The position numbers and the translations under genes are program-made. Under the pieces are notes generated by a model. The model had not been told where the DNA came from and did no database searches. It worked only from the letters and a program-made list of their open reading frames with translations. 36,718 nt of DNA from Planctomycetota bacterium. GTDB lineage: Bacteria > Planctomycetota > UBA11346. The stretch lies in the NCBI GenBank assembly GCA_007695355.1, contig REDX01000118.1:1-36718 (forward strand), written 5' to 3'. Below are positions 1 through 8,304 of the stretch, piece by piece (the stretch's first letter is position 1; each line of letters starts with the position of its first letter).

Positions 1-180
1 CGGGGGGCAGCGGGGGGGCGGCAGCCCCCCAACGGCCGCCGAGGGAGGTAAGGGCGGATATAATCGCGAAGCGATCCGCCCTTAGGCGCGCAGCGCCGGC
101 CTCCCGACAGCGGCCGGGGGGAGCACGAGCCTAGGCGAGTGCGGACCGGGGGAGCCCGAGGGGGCAAAGCCCCCTCGAAA
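1..180 (-). repeat. GC-rich intergenic repeat, copy A (left part cut by window edge)
   Basis: Read on the minus strand, this segment starts with TTTCGAGGGG and runs through several GC hairpins to the window edge. A related element lies on the plus strand from 10541. The two share the TTTCGAGGGG start, a 23-base block around the central hairpin (here about 54-76) and a block of about 37 G/C-rich bases at 1-37. Both copies sit at the 3' end of a gene and in the same orientation relative to its transcription. Copy A also overlaps the last codons of the SGNH hydrolase gene. The function is unknown; a mobile or BIME-like repeat, or a transcript 3'-end element, are options. Confidence 0.75.
49..84 (-). 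repeat. Hairpin of repeat copy A
   Basis: An 11-base inverted repeat (arms 49-59 and 74-84) encloses a 14-base interior that can itself form a small hairpin. The equivalent hairpin in the other copy (10631-10664) has the same interior, but two stem pairs are swapped on both arms, so pairing is kept. Confidence 0.7.
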
Positions 181-805
181 TAAAAACGTACGAAAAGACA
201 CACCCCGCCAACCAATGCCCCTGGGCCGCGCAAATCGCAGGCTGAAAATGGACATGGTCGCGGTAGAGGTCGATTGCGTCGCCAAGGCCGAGGGTAAAGG
301 CGTGGAGATCTATGATCGGTATACCGGCGGCGGCCATAAGTTGATCAGCGCAAGCATTATAAGCGTCAACATCGGCAGCATGGCGGTGGAAGCGAATACC
401 TGGGCGCCGGTTATGGATATTATCGAGCAAGGGGGTAATGCGCAGCCACCAGAGGGGCCAAGAGCGCTGGGCGGCGAGGGTAATAATTTTGTTGAGTTGT
501 GTCGCGTAGGTATCAATGGGGACTTGCAGGGCATTCGCCGGTTGAGCGCGTTTAATGTCGTGAAGTCCGCAATTGAGCAGCATGAGATCTGGCTGGCCAA
601 TATCATCAGCGGCAACTTCAAGGTATTCGAGCACCTGCCCGCTATCGCCGCCATTGGCGCCACCTGCCACATCCAAGTTTAAACGAGCTAGGTCTCCCCC
701 CTCTTTGCGTCGATAGTCGGCCCAGGGCGCCAAGCTAGATCGTAGGCTTTCACCATAGTCCAGGCTAATGGAGTCGCCAAGAACAAAGACCTGTGGCCGA
801 ACCAT
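131..805 (-). CDS. SGNH/GDSL-family hydrolase
   Basis: Predicted 224-residue esterase/lipase-like hydrolase of the SGNH fold; the substrate cannot be told from sequence. Visible family blocks are block I with GDS (nucleophile Ser12), a Gly/Asn-rich block II near residues 48-55, a block III variant NCGLHD (Asn78), and block V DHVH (Asp183, His186), so the catalytic set looks complete. I see no signal peptide, which suggests a cytosolic enzyme. It starts 12 bases after the upstream ATPase gene ends and is probably co-transcribed with it. The ATG at 805 is preceded by an AGGGCAGG-like ribosome site. The last 15 or so residues are read from the GC-rich repeat, so the natural C-terminus was probably altered or replaced when the repeat arrived. 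Confidence 0.75.
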   Translation of the reverse strand: MVRPQVFVLGDSISLDYGESLRSSLAPWADYRRKEGGDLARLNLDVAGGANGGDSGQVLEYLEVAADDIGQPDLMLLNCGLHDIKRAQPANALQVPIDTYATQLNKIITLAAQRSWPLWWLRITPLLDNIHNRRPGIRFHRHAADVDAYNACADQLMAAAGIPIIDLHAFTLGLGDAIDLYRDHVHFQPAICAAQGHWLAGCVFSYVFISRGLCPLGLPRSALA

Positions 806-817
806 GACGCCTGCCCT

Positions 818-2503
818 TTAGGAATCTTGTTTGGCGATACGCAGCACTTCTTCGGGGGTGGTAATGCCCTGAAGGACTTTACGCACGCCGTCCATGGCCA
901 GGGTATTCATGCCATTGGCAATGGCGGCGGCGCGAACTTGATCGGTGGTGGCACCATCAAAGGCGAGCTGCCGAATCTGGCCGTTCATAACCATCAACTC
1001 ATAAATGCCGCGGCGGCCCTTATAACCGGAGAAATTGCATTTCTCACAGCCGCGCCCGCGCATGAGGGTGCGCCCTTCGAGCATTTCCGGGGTGATTTTC
1101 AGGGCTTTCAGATGCTTGGGATCGGCATTGAAGGGTTCTGCACAATGGGCGCAGTTGGTACGGATGAGGCGCTGGGCCAGTACCGCCTGGATGGAGGTGG
1201 CCACCAGGAAAGGCGCCACATCCATGTCGGTGAGACGGGTGATCGCCGAAGGCGCATCGTTGGTATGCAGGGTACTAAATACTAAGTGTCCAGTTAGCGC
1301 GGCGTTAATCGCGATGTTCGCCGTTTCGTGGTCGCGAATTTCACCGACCAGAATGACATTAGGAGCCTGGCGCAGCATGGCGCGGAGAATACGTGGAAAG
1401 TCCAAGCCAATGCGATGGCGCACTTGGCACTGATTAATCCCATCAAGCATGTATTCCACCGGGTCCTCGGCGGTAATGATTTTGCGATCAGAGGTATTGA
1501 GCTCGTTGAGGGTGGCATAGAGCGTAGTGGTCTTGCCCGAACCGGTGGGCCCTGTCACCAGAATAATGCCATTGGGCCGACGGATGAGGTCACTAAAGCG
1601 CTTATAGTCGGTGGGATCGAAACCCATATCGCCGAGACTCAGCTTCAGATTGTCTTGGTCGAGAATACGCATGACCACGCTCTCGCCATAAACCGCCGGC
1701 AGGGAACTGACGCGCAGGTCGATCATCTTACCGGCCAATTGCGCCTTAATCCGGCCGTCTTGGGGGCGGCGGCGCTCTTCTACCTGCATGCCGGCCATGA
1801 TTTTAATGCGCTGGATCACCGGGCCTTGTAAGCGCTTGGGGGCCGGATCCATGGCAAAGCAGATACCGTCGATGCGATAGCGAATGCGCAGGCGGTCGGC
1901 CATCGGCTCGATATGGATATCGGAGGCCTTGCTGTCGAGGGCGTTTTGCAGGATCTGGGTAACGTAGCGAATGACCGGGGCATCATCGCCGCTGGCTGTT
2001 TCTTCGTCTTCCAAATCGCGGTATTCGATGTTCTCCGTGAGCTCACCAAGCATTTGGTCAAGCTTGTCTTCGGAGTAGCCCCAGCCCCTTTCGAGGGCCT
2101 TAATGATTTGCCGCTCAGAAGCCACCGCCGCTTCAATCTGCCGCGACGTAGAGAAGCGCAGCGAGTCGATAATGCCCAGGTCGAGGGGATTGGCCATGGC
2201 CACGGTGAGGGTGCCTTCGCGCACCGCCACCGGGATGACCTTATTCTCGCGGCAGGTATCGCGGGGGATGAGCTCCAGCAGCTGGGTGGGGATCTCCATG
2301 GCTTCCAGGTCGATAAAGCGCATGTCGTACTGCTCGGCCAGGGCGCGGGCCACGTGCTCGGGCTGGCAGGCCTTCATCTCAACCAGGATTTCACCGATCG
2401 GGCGGGTATCGTTATCGTCGCGCTGCTTGGCTAGCGCAGCATTCACCTCAAGATCGGTGGTGACCTCCATCTCGGTGAGAATTTCGCCCAAGAACTTACG
2501 CAT
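818..2503 (-). CDS. Type IV pilus / type II secretion assembly ATPase (PilB/GspE/MshE family)
   Basis: Hexameric ATPase that powers pilus or pseudopilus extension at the inner membrane. It has 561 residues from the ATG at 2503, which has an AGGGAAGGG ribosome site; an in-frame ATG 22 codons upstream lacks one. Domain order is as follows. Two 24-residue MshEN-type repeats (4-27, 35-58) come first, then the N2 region. The core has Walker A GPTGSGKTT (318-326), an Asp box around EDPVEY (346-351) and Walker B ILVGEIRD (384-391, Glu388). The His box is near STLHTND (410-416). A zinc-type four-cysteine site is at Cys451, 454, 486 and 489. The MshEN repeats lack Arg1 and Gly10 of the c-di-GMP consensus, so nucleotide binding is doubtful. 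No other pilus or secretion gene is nearby, so PilB versus GspE is open. Confidence 0.92.
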   Translation of the reverse strand: MRKFLGEILTEMEVTTDLEVNAALAKQRDDNDTRPIGEILVEMKACQPEHVARALAEQYDMRFIDLEAMEIPTQLLELIPRDTCRENKVIPVAVREGTLTVAMANPLDLGIIDSLRFSTSRQIEAAVASERQIIKALERGWGYSEDKLDQMLGELTENIEYRDLEDEETASGDDAPVIRYVTQILQNALDSKASDIHIEPMADRLRIRYRIDGICFAMDPAPKRLQGPVIQRIKIMAGMQVEERRRPQDGRIKAQLAGKMIDLRVSSLPAVYGESVVMRILDQDNLKLSLGDMGFDPTDYKRFSDLIRRPNGIILVTGPTGSGKTTTLYATLNELNTSDRKIITAEDPVEYMLDGINQCQVRHRIGLDFPRILRAMLRQAPNVILVGEIRDHETANIAINAALTGHLVFSTLHTNDAPSAITRLTDMDVAPFLVATSIQAVLAQRLIRTNCAHCAEPFNADPKHLKALKITPEMLEGRTLMRGRGCEKCNFSGYKGRRGIYELMVMNGQIRQLAFDGATTDQVRAAAIANGMNTLAMDGVRKVLQGITTPEEVLRIAKQDS

Positions 2504-2672
2504 GATGTGAACCCTTCCCTCGCCAAAACCGCTGATCGGTGATAATGGTAGCCAGCACAGGTTCAGCACGAACCATCACGCCAGCCCCGCAGCGGCCATA
2601 AGATTAGGCCGATTCGCCATAACCAAGACCCAAGGGCTTAGCCCTGGCCCCTGGTCGTGTGACATGCCGCGC

Positions 2673-3074
2673 TTAGTGAGCGTGATGCTTGAGGGCCACC
2701 ACGGCATCGATTTCCACCACCCCGCCCTTTGGCAAGGCGGCCACCTGAATGCACGCGCGGGCCGGATAAGGCTGACTGAAGGCCTCGGCATACAGGCCAT
2801 TGACTAGGGCAAAGTCTCTCAGGTCGGTCAAATAGATGGTGCAGCGCAAGGCCTGGTGCAAACTGGTGCCGGCGGCCTCACAGATCGCCTGTAGATTGGC
2901 CAAGGCCTGACGGGTTTGAGCCTCTATGCCGCCTTCAACCAGGTTGCCGCTAACCGGGTCTAGGCCCAGTTGGCCACTGATCCAAAGCTGGCCCCCACTC
3001 TGCATGGCCTGGGAGTAGGGGCCGATGGCGGCCGGGGCCTGGGGCGTGGCAATGGGCTGACGGTCGATGGTCAT
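2673..3074 (-). CDS. ridA: RidA family enamine/imine deaminase
   Basis: A 133-residue member of the RidA/YjgF/UK114 family, cytosolic trimers that hydrolyse reactive enamine or imine intermediates such as 2-aminoacrylate. The active-site arginine is Arg106 in PARACIQV, followed by PKGG and the conserved Glu121 in the VEIDAV signature. IGPYSQA and the WISGQ strand are also typical. The ATG at 3074 is chosen because GAAGGA lies six bases upstream; a TTG two codons earlier is less likely. It lies 44 bases after the metallophosphoesterase gene and probably belongs to the same operon. A 169-base gap without an obvious promoter separates it from the ATPase gene. Confidence 0.93.
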   Translation of the reverse strand: MTIDRQPIATPQAPAAIGPYSQAMQSGGQLWISGQLGLDPVSGNLVEGGIEAQTRQALANLQAICEAAGTSLHQALRCTIYLTDLRDFALVNGLYAEAFSQPYPARACIQVAALPKGGVVEIDAVVALKHHAH

Positions 3075-3118
3075 GAACAATCCTTCGGGCTGGGGAGTGA
3101 AGAGTGGGTCGAGGGGGA

Positions 3119-3895
3119 TTAGATACCTTCACCCAGGCGCTCAGCGAGAAACTCGTGGAGGCCGGCGGCGAGTATTTTGGCTTGGGTGGTGGCAATATCA
3201 TAGGCCAAGCGATGGAAGGTAATGCGATCGCCATCGATGGTGGCAAAGCTTGCACGTGGGTCATTGTCCCGGGGTTGGCCAACCGAGCCCACACAGACAT
3301 AAGCCTTATGCCCCTTAGGCAGGACGAAGGTATTGTGGGCGTCATGGGGAAATAAGGTTCCGATGCGCGTCGCCATAAAAGGCGTATGGTTATGGCCCGC
3401 AAAGCAGAGATCGAAGCCAGCGAAGTCCCGTTCAAGGGTTTCGATCATTTGTTCGGCTTCGACGGGGTTTTCCGGTTCATCGACATAATCGTGCACCGGA
3501 TCATAGATCGATCCATGCACCAGCAGATGATTGTCGAGAAGTTCGAAGGGCTTGCGCTCGGAAAACCAGGCGAGGCGATCAGGGGCAGTGCGGCTAAACA
3601 TCTTGGTGATCGCATTGCTGCCACCGCGCAATTGCGAGCGCGTCCAATCGATGGCTTGGGCGGCATAAGGATTGAAGCGGTGCTTGCCGGTGACCAGAGC
3701 CTCTTCGTGATTGCCCATAAGGCTCACCGAAAAACGTTCGATGGCGATATCGGCCACCGCTACCGGATCTGGCCCATAACCGATGACATCGCCGAGGCAG
3801 CGAATTTCGCTAACCCCCAATTCATCGCATTTGGCCAGCACCACGCTTAGCGCTTCAAGGTTGGAATGGATGTCGGAAACAATCGCAATGGGCAT
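3119..3895 (-). CDS. Calcineurin-like metallophosphoesterase (YfcE/ApaH-like fold)
   Basis: Cytosolic 258-residue two-metal phosphoesterase. The metal-binding blocks appear in order: SDIHSN (Asp8, His10), CLGDVIGYGPDP (Asp36), GNHEE (Asn62, His63), LLVHGS, and FAGHNHTP. The GYGPDP extension and the GNHEE motif fit the subgroup often annotated as diadenosine-tetraphosphatase-like or generic metallophosphatase. The true substrate (phosphodiester, nucleotide or protein phosphate) cannot be told. The ATG lies one base after the maf stop codon, and its ribosome site GAGGAG is inside the maf coding end, so the two are translationally coupled. Confidence 0.88.
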   Translation of the reverse strand: MPIAIVSDIHSNLEALSVVLAKCDELGVSEIRCLGDVIGYGPDPVAVADIAIERFSVSLMGNHEEALVTGKHRFNPYAAQAIDWTRSQLRGGSNAITKMFSRTAPDRLAWFSERKPFELLDNHLLVHGSIYDPVHDYVDEPENPVEAEQMIETLERDFAGFDLCFAGHNHTPFMATRIGTLFPHDAHNTFVLPKGHKAYVCVGSVGQPRDNDPRASFATIDGDRITFHRLAYDIATTQAKILAAGLHEFLAERLGEGI

Positions 3896-3896
3896 G

Positions 3897-4508
3897 TTAC
3901 ATCTCCTCAGGCTGCTGACCGGTGACCTGACGATACAGCCGGCGCACCACTCCTACCTGCAAACCTATAACTGTGTCGCGCTCACCGCTGATATCGGCGA
4001 CAAAGGGATCTGCATCCCCCTGAATGGCATAGCCGCCGGCCTTGCCGATGCCTTCGCCGCTGGCGACGTAGTCATCGATCTGCTGGGGCGAGAGGGGAAG
4101 CATGGTGACCTGGGCCAGGGCCACCGCCACCGCCTCCACCGGCTCTGCACCATCAAGGGCCGGGCGGTAGCAGCAATGGGCCGTCATCACCGTATGGCGG
4201 CTGCCACTCAAGCGCTGCAGCATATCCCGAGCTTCTTCCGGCGTCGTTGGCGAGCCGAGGGCCTGGTTGCCATGAGCGACCACCGTATCGGCGGCGAGAA
4301 TGACGGCGTGGGGCTGGCTAAAAGCAGCGCGGTGATCCTGCCACTGGGCGGCCAGGGCCTTCGCCCGAGCCCGCTCAATGGCGATGGCCTGGGCCACTCC
4401 AGAGCCCGCCGCTGCGGCGTCATCGAGGGTGTCGATGGTGAGAAAGCGCAAGCCTGCTTGGCGCAGCAGGTACTGGCGCTGAGGGCTGCGGCTGGCGAGC
4501 AGGATCAT
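3897..4508 (-). CDS. maf: Maf-type nucleoside triphosphate pyrophosphatase
   Basis: A 203-residue Maf/Ham1-like house-cleaning enzyme that hydrolyses non-canonical or excess NTPs to NMP and pyrophosphate. The N-terminal ASRSPQR loop, the LAADTVV motif (Asp74) and the KAGGYAIQG segment are present. The last of these is the form found in the dTTP/UTP (YhdE-type) branch rather than the m7GTP (YceF-type) branch. The ATG at 4508 has GGGGAGA six bases upstream; the frame stays open for another 107 codons upstream, but that part is Arg/Pro/Ser-rich and overlaps the divergent hemL. It is the first gene of a minus-strand run with the phosphoesterase and ridA. Confidence 0.92.
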   Translation of the reverse strand: MILLASRSPQRQYLLRQAGLRFLTIDTLDDAAAAGSGVAQAIAIERARAKALAAQWQDHRAAFSQPHAVILAADTVVAHGNQALGSPTTPEEARDMLQRLSGSRHTVMTAHCCYRPALDGAEPVEAVAVALAQVTMLPLSPQQIDDYVASGEGIGKAGGYAIQGDADPFVADISGERDTVIGLQVGVVRRLYRQVTGQQPEEM

Positions 4509-4728
4509 TGCATATCTCCCCTTGACGATGACGGCGGTATACTCCTGAGTGTGGGGGCTAGATGGCGGGGAGCAAGACTGCTGATCCTGCCCTGGACGGT
4601 TTCGGGCTGGGGGCGGCGACCGGCGGCAAACCGCCTTAACGGGATGTGATGAGCAGGCGCGGGGTGGGCCTGGACCCGCCCCGGCACACGACACACTGGC
4701 CGCGCGCCCCCTGCATCCAGGAGTTCCC

Positions 4729-6057
4729 ATGTCGCCACGCCCCGCCGCTGCAACCACCACCGAACTGAGCGGGCTGCGCTCGCGCCGCCTCTTTGCCGAG
4801 GCCCGGCGCTGGATCCCCGGCGGGGTCAATTCGCCGGTGCGCGCCTGGGGCCGCCTAGGCGGTGAGCCACCGCTGATCGAGCGCGGCGAAGGGCCCTGCC
4901 TGATCGACGAGGACGGCCGTCATTATATCGACTATGTGCTATCTTGGGGCCCCCTGCTGCACGGCCATGCCCACCCCAAGGTGCTGGCAGCGGTCAGCGA
5001 GGCAGCCCAGCGGGGCCTGAGCTTTGGCGCCCCCACCCGCCATGAAACCGCCCTCGCAAAGGTATTGACCGAGGCCCTGCCCGGCTGCGAGCAGGTGCGC
5101 ATGGTGAATTCCGGCACCGAGGCAACGATGAGCGCCCTGCGTCTGGCCCGGGCTGCCACTGGCCGCGATCTCATTATTAAGTGCGAGGGCTGCTACCACG
5201 GCCACGCCGATCACCTGCTGGTGGCCGCCGGCAGCGGTGCCGCCACCTTTGGCCATCCCGATTCGGCAGGCGTTCCCGCGGCCTTTGCGGAAAAAACCCT
5301 GGTCGTGCCCTATAATAATACCGCCGCCATGGAGGCCGTGCTCAAGGCCCACCGCCATCAGGTGGCAGCGATAATTATCGAACCGGTGGCCGGCAATATG
5401 GGCTTCGTGCAGCCGGTGGATGGCTACCTGCGGGCCCTGCGCCGCCTCGCCACCAGCCACGGCGCCCTGCTGATTTTTGATGAGGTGATGACCGGATTTC
5501 GCACCGCCTGGGGCGGCTATCAGGCGCGCTGCCGAGTGCGCCCAGACCTCACCTGTCTGGGCAAGGTGATTGGCGGCGGCATGCCGGCGGCGGCCTACGG
5601 CGGCAAACGCGCGATTATGCGGCTGCTGGCCCCCGAGGGCCCCTGCTACCAGGCCGGCACCCTCAGCGGTAATCCGGTGGCGGTGGCCGCCGGCCTGGCC
5701 ACCCTGCGCCTGGCCGCAGCCAAGGATTTTTACCAAAAGCAGGAACTGCGCCTTAGCCGCCTGGTCCAGGGCCTAGAAGCGCGGGCGCGCCAGCACGGGG
5801 TGCCCTTCCAAGCCGGGGTCTGCGGCACCATGTGGGGCTTTTTCTTTGCCCCGCGCACGGTCACCAATTTTGCCGAGGCGGCGGCGGCGCACCTCGAGCG
5901 CTGGACCGCCTTTATTCGCGTCATGTACGCCCGCGGCATCTACCTGGCGCCCAGCCCATTCGAAGCAGCATTTTGGTCCAGCGTGCACCGCAGCAGCCAT
6001 GTCAAGGCCACCCTCGCCGCCGCCGATGAGGCATTTGCGGCGGCAGCGGCGGTTTAA
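4729..6057 (+). CDS. hemL: Glutamate-1-semialdehyde 2,1-aminomutase
   Basis: PLP enzyme of the C5 tetrapyrrole pathway, converting glutamate-1-semialdehyde to 5-aminolevulinate. It has 442 residues, the usual length. Seen in order: the start signature RRWIPGGVNSPVRAW, MVNSGTEATMSALRLARAATGR, the GCYHGHAD loop, FDEVMTGFR (cofactor Asp), and the PLP lysine in LGKVIGGGMPAAAYGG (Lys279), followed by YQAGTLSGNP. The ATG has AGGAG five bases upstream. It is transcribed away from maf across a 220-base intergenic region that must hold both promoters; I see no convincing core promoter there. The adjacent LysR gene follows after 63 bases. The class III aminotransferase relative diaminobutyrate transaminase is excluded by the VNSPVRA and GTLSGNP motifs. 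Confidence 0.97.
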   Translation: MSPRPAAATTTELSGLRSRRLFAEARRWIPGGVNSPVRAWGRLGGEPPLIERGEGPCLIDEDGRHYIDYVLSWGPLLHGHAHPKVLAAVSEAAQRGLSFGAPTRHETALAKVLTEALPGCEQVRMVNSGTEATMSALRLARAATGRDLIIKCEGCYHGHADHLLVAAGSGAATFGHPDSAGVPAAFAEKTLVVPYNNTAAMEAVLKAHRHQVAAIIIEPVAGNMGFVQPVDGYLRALRRLATSHGALLIFDEVMTGFRTAWGGYQARCRVRPDLTCLGKVIGGGMPAAAYGGKRAIMRLLAPEGPCYQAGTLSGNPVAVAAGLATLRLAAAKDFYQKQELRLSRLVQGLEARARQHGVPFQAGVCGTMWGFFFAPRTVTNFAEAAAAHLERWTAFIRVMYARGIYLAPSPFEAAFWSSVHRSSHVKATLAAADEAFAAAAAV

Positions 6058-6120
6058 GCCACCCCTGCAAAGACCACCGAGGATCGTTTGCCTCCCCGCC
6101 GAAGCTGACAGGATAGGGGC

Positions 6121-7062
6121 ATGCTGCCGCGTCCCCTGCCCCCCGTTGAACAGTTGACCGGCTTCCTCACCGTTGCCCGCTACGGAAGCTTTACCCGCGC
6201 CGGCAAGGATCTCGGTCTTTCCCAGCCCGCCTTGAGTCGTCAGGTCATGGCCCTGGAGAAAAACCTTGGGGTCAAACTCTTTGACCGGGTGGGCCGCAGC
6301 GTCCGCCTTACCCCGGCTGGGGAAGAGTTGGAAGCCAGGCTTTCGCCACTCATGGAAGAGCTCTCACGGGTAACCGTGAATCTTGCTTCCTCCTCCGGTA
6401 GCGTTGCCGGGCGAGTTCGCCTGGGCGCTTCAGAAACCGTCGCTGCCCATGTGCTGCCGATGATTTTACGCCCCCTATTGGCCAATAATCGCCGACTTGA
6501 TCTGCGCCTCACCTGTGCCACCACCGAACAACTTCCGGTTATGGTCGCTTCTGGGGAATTAGATATGGCGGTCACTTCGGTGGAAATCGATTCCCCCGGC
6601 CTGACTACTACGCGGCTTTGGGAGGATGAGTTGGTACTGGTGCTGCCGATGGGTCACTCCTCGCGTTCGCGCTCGATTACCAGCTACCTGGGCGATGACT
6701 TCATTCTCCTCTCCCACGCCACAATTACCCGTCGCCTGCTTGACCGTGCCCTTCAGGCCAAGGGCATTAGCCTGAATGTCGTTCTCGAACACAACTCCAC
6801 CGAAGTGATTAAGGCGATGGTCTTTGCCGGACTCGGACTGGCCATTTTGCCGGAACCGGCAGTGCGCCGCGAGGCACGCCGGGGCGAGCTTGCCACCTGG
6901 CATCTCGCCGATCTGCGCATCGTTCGTCCAATTGTAGCGATCACCGATCCGCGCCGGGAACCATGGCCGGCCGAGGTTGCCCTACTGAATGCGCTTACGC
7001 ACTATGGTCGACAAAATTACGCCTCTGGCGCCAACAGCGCCGAGGCCAATCTCACCGCATAA
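6121..7062 (+). CDS. LysR-family transcriptional regulator
   Basis: A 313-residue LysR-type regulator. The N-terminal winged helix-turn-helix lies around residues 15-60 and includes GSFTRAGKDLGLSQPALSRQ. A linker helix and a periplasmic-binding-protein-like effector domain follow (about 90-300), with the usual LRLTCATTEQLPVMVASGELDMAV-type region. The effector is unknown. The ATG at 6121 is close to an AGGGG, so the spacing is poor and a downstream non-ATG start is possible. It lies between hemL and mltA on the same strand, 14 bases before mltA. LysR genes usually control a neighbour that is divergent or adjacent, but nothing here identifies the target. Confidence 0.9.
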   Translation: MLPRPLPPVEQLTGFLTVARYGSFTRAGKDLGLSQPALSRQVMALEKNLGVKLFDRVGRSVRLTPAGEELEARLSPLMEELSRVTVNLASSSGSVAGRVRLGASETVAAHVLPMILRPLLANNRRLDLRLTCATTEQLPVMVASGELDMAVTSVEIDSPGLTTTRLWEDELVLVLPMGHSSRSRSITSYLGDDFILLSHATITRRLLDRALQAKGISLNVVLEHNSTEVIKAMVFAGLGLAILPEPAVRREARRGELATWHLADLRIVRPIVAITDPRREPWPAEVALLNALTHYGRQNYASGANSAEANLTA

Positions 7063-7076
7063 TTTCAGGAGCTCCC

Positions 7077-8231
7077 ATGCCCCGCCACCTGTCCTTGGTT
7101 CTTCTGCTTACTCTCTTACTCGGCGCCTGCGCCCGCCAGACCAAGGATTATTCCCGACCATTGCCCCCCGGCGCCATCGCCCTTGAAGAGGTGCCCTACC
7201 ACCAATGGCCTTCATTTAGCGTCGCCAATCTTGATCGCCGCGCCTTCCTCAAAGGCATCGAGCACAGCCTGACCTATCTCAGGGCCCCCTCGGCGGCGCA
7301 GCACTTCCCGGTTGCAGGTGTCAGCCAAGATCAGGTTGAGCGAGGCCTACGCCGCTTCCGCGACTTACTCTTATCCGGAGCCAGCGATAGCGAGATCCGA
7401 CAGGTGCTGCGAAATGAATTTCGCGTCTATCGCTCGGTGGGCTGGGACGGTTCCGGTGAGGTTCTCTTTACCGGCTACTATACCCCCATATTCGAAGCCC
7501 GCACGAGTCCCGATGCCCGCTTCCGCTATCCGGTCTACCGCCGCCCCGATGATCTCATTCCCGGTGCCACCCATACCACCATCGCCCAACAACGGCTGCC
7601 CGATGGCCGCACCCGCCCCTATCCCAGCGCCGGCGAACTCCGTCGCTCCGGAGCCCTGCGCGGACGGGAATTGGTGTGGTTTGCTGACCCCTTTGACGCC
7701 TACATTGTGGTGGTTCAAGGATCGGCCAAACTGCGGGTGGAAGGCGGACGGGAGCTGGAAATCGGCTATGCCGGCACCAATGGCCACGCCTATCGCGCCA
7801 TTGGCCGCGATCTGGTGGCCGAGGGCCGCCTCAAGCCCGATCAACTCAATTTGAGCAGCATGCGCCGCTTCTTCCGGGAAAACCCTGATCAGGTATGGAA
7901 CTATATTGATCGCAACCCGCGCATCGTCTTCTTCCAAGAAGCCCCCGGCGGCCCCTTTGGCTCCCTCGGCCAGCCGGTGACCACCGATGTCTCCATCGCC
8001 ACCGACAAGGCCATCTTCCCCCGCGCCGCCCTCACCTTTGTCACCACCCAAACCCCAGATCCGCGCAATCGGCCCATACCCTATGCCGCTTTCCGCCTCG
8101 ACCAGGACACCGGCGGCGCCATCCAGGCTCCCGGCCGCGCTGATCTCTATATGGGTGTCGGCGAAACCGCCGAACAACGGGCCGGACACCAGCTCTACGA
8201 GGGCTTTCTCTACTACCTCGTCGCCCGCTAG
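7077..8231 (+). CDS. mltA: Membrane-bound lytic murein transglycosylase A (MltA)
   Basis: Outer-membrane lipoprotein that cleaves the glycan strands of peptidoglycan to 1,6-anhydro-muropeptides. It has 384 residues from the ATG at 7077, which has CAGGAG five bases upstream. The signal peptide ends in lipobox LLGAC with the lipidated Cys18. Family landmarks are FTGYYTPIFEA, the YPVYRRPDDL region, GRELVWFADPFDAYIVVVQGSAKL, AYRAIGRDLV, MRRFFRENP and the C-terminal GRADLYMGVG with the catalytic-type aspartate. It starts 14 bases after the LysR gene, so the two are likely one transcript. This protein is good evidence for a Gram-negative envelope. Confidence 0.94.
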   Translation: MPRHLSLVLLLTLLLGACARQTKDYSRPLPPGAIALEEVPYHQWPSFSVANLDRRAFLKGIEHSLTYLRAPSAAQHFPVAGVSQDQVERGLRRFRDLLLSGASDSEIRQVLRNEFRVYRSVGWDGSGEVLFTGYYTPIFEARTSPDARFRYPVYRRPDDLIPGATHTTIAQQRLPDGRTRPYPSAGELRRSGALRGRELVWFADPFDAYIVVVQGSAKLRVEGGRELEIGYAGTNGHAYRAIGRDLVAEGRLKPDQLNLSSMRRFFRENPDQVWNYIDRNPRIVFFQEAPGGPFGSLGQPVTTDVSIATDKAIFPRAALTFVTTQTPDPRNRPIPYAAFRLDQDTGGAIQAPGRADLYMGVGETAEQRAGHQLYEGFLYYLVAR

Positions 8232-8249
8232 GGGGGCGAGGGACGACGA

Positions 8250-8281
8250 GCGCAGGGCGATGGTCGGCTTTCGCCCTGCGC
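8250..8281. terminator. Hairpin between convergent mltA and the small minus-strand gene
   Basis: Perfect 10-base arms GCGCAGGGCG (8250-8259) and CGCCCTGCGC (8272-8281) with a 12-base loop, located 19 bases after the mltA stop. There is no T-run, so a bidirectional or factor-assisted terminator is a guess. The 11-base CGATGGTCGGC occurs twice (8258-8268, 8282-8292). Confidence 0.5.
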
Positions 8282-8304
8282 CGATGGTCGGCCGCGTCGC
8301 TTCT

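Noticed and set aside
2633-2645. Palindrome AGGGCTTAGCCCT after ridA as a terminator
   Set aside because: Allowing a minimal loop leaves a 4-base stem and there is no T-run, so it is too weak.
4509-4829. Longer Maf start
   Set aside because: The added 107 residues are Arg/Pro/Ser-rich, overlap the divergent hemL and lack a ribosome site, while the ATG at 4508 has a good one.
4939-5736. 265-codon open frame opposite hemL
   Set aside because: A shadow of the hemL codon bias; low-complexity Gly/Ala/His-rich translation and no ribosome site.
7371-8189. 272-codon open frame opposite mltA
   Set aside because: A shadow of mltA; Gly/Ala-rich translation without domains.
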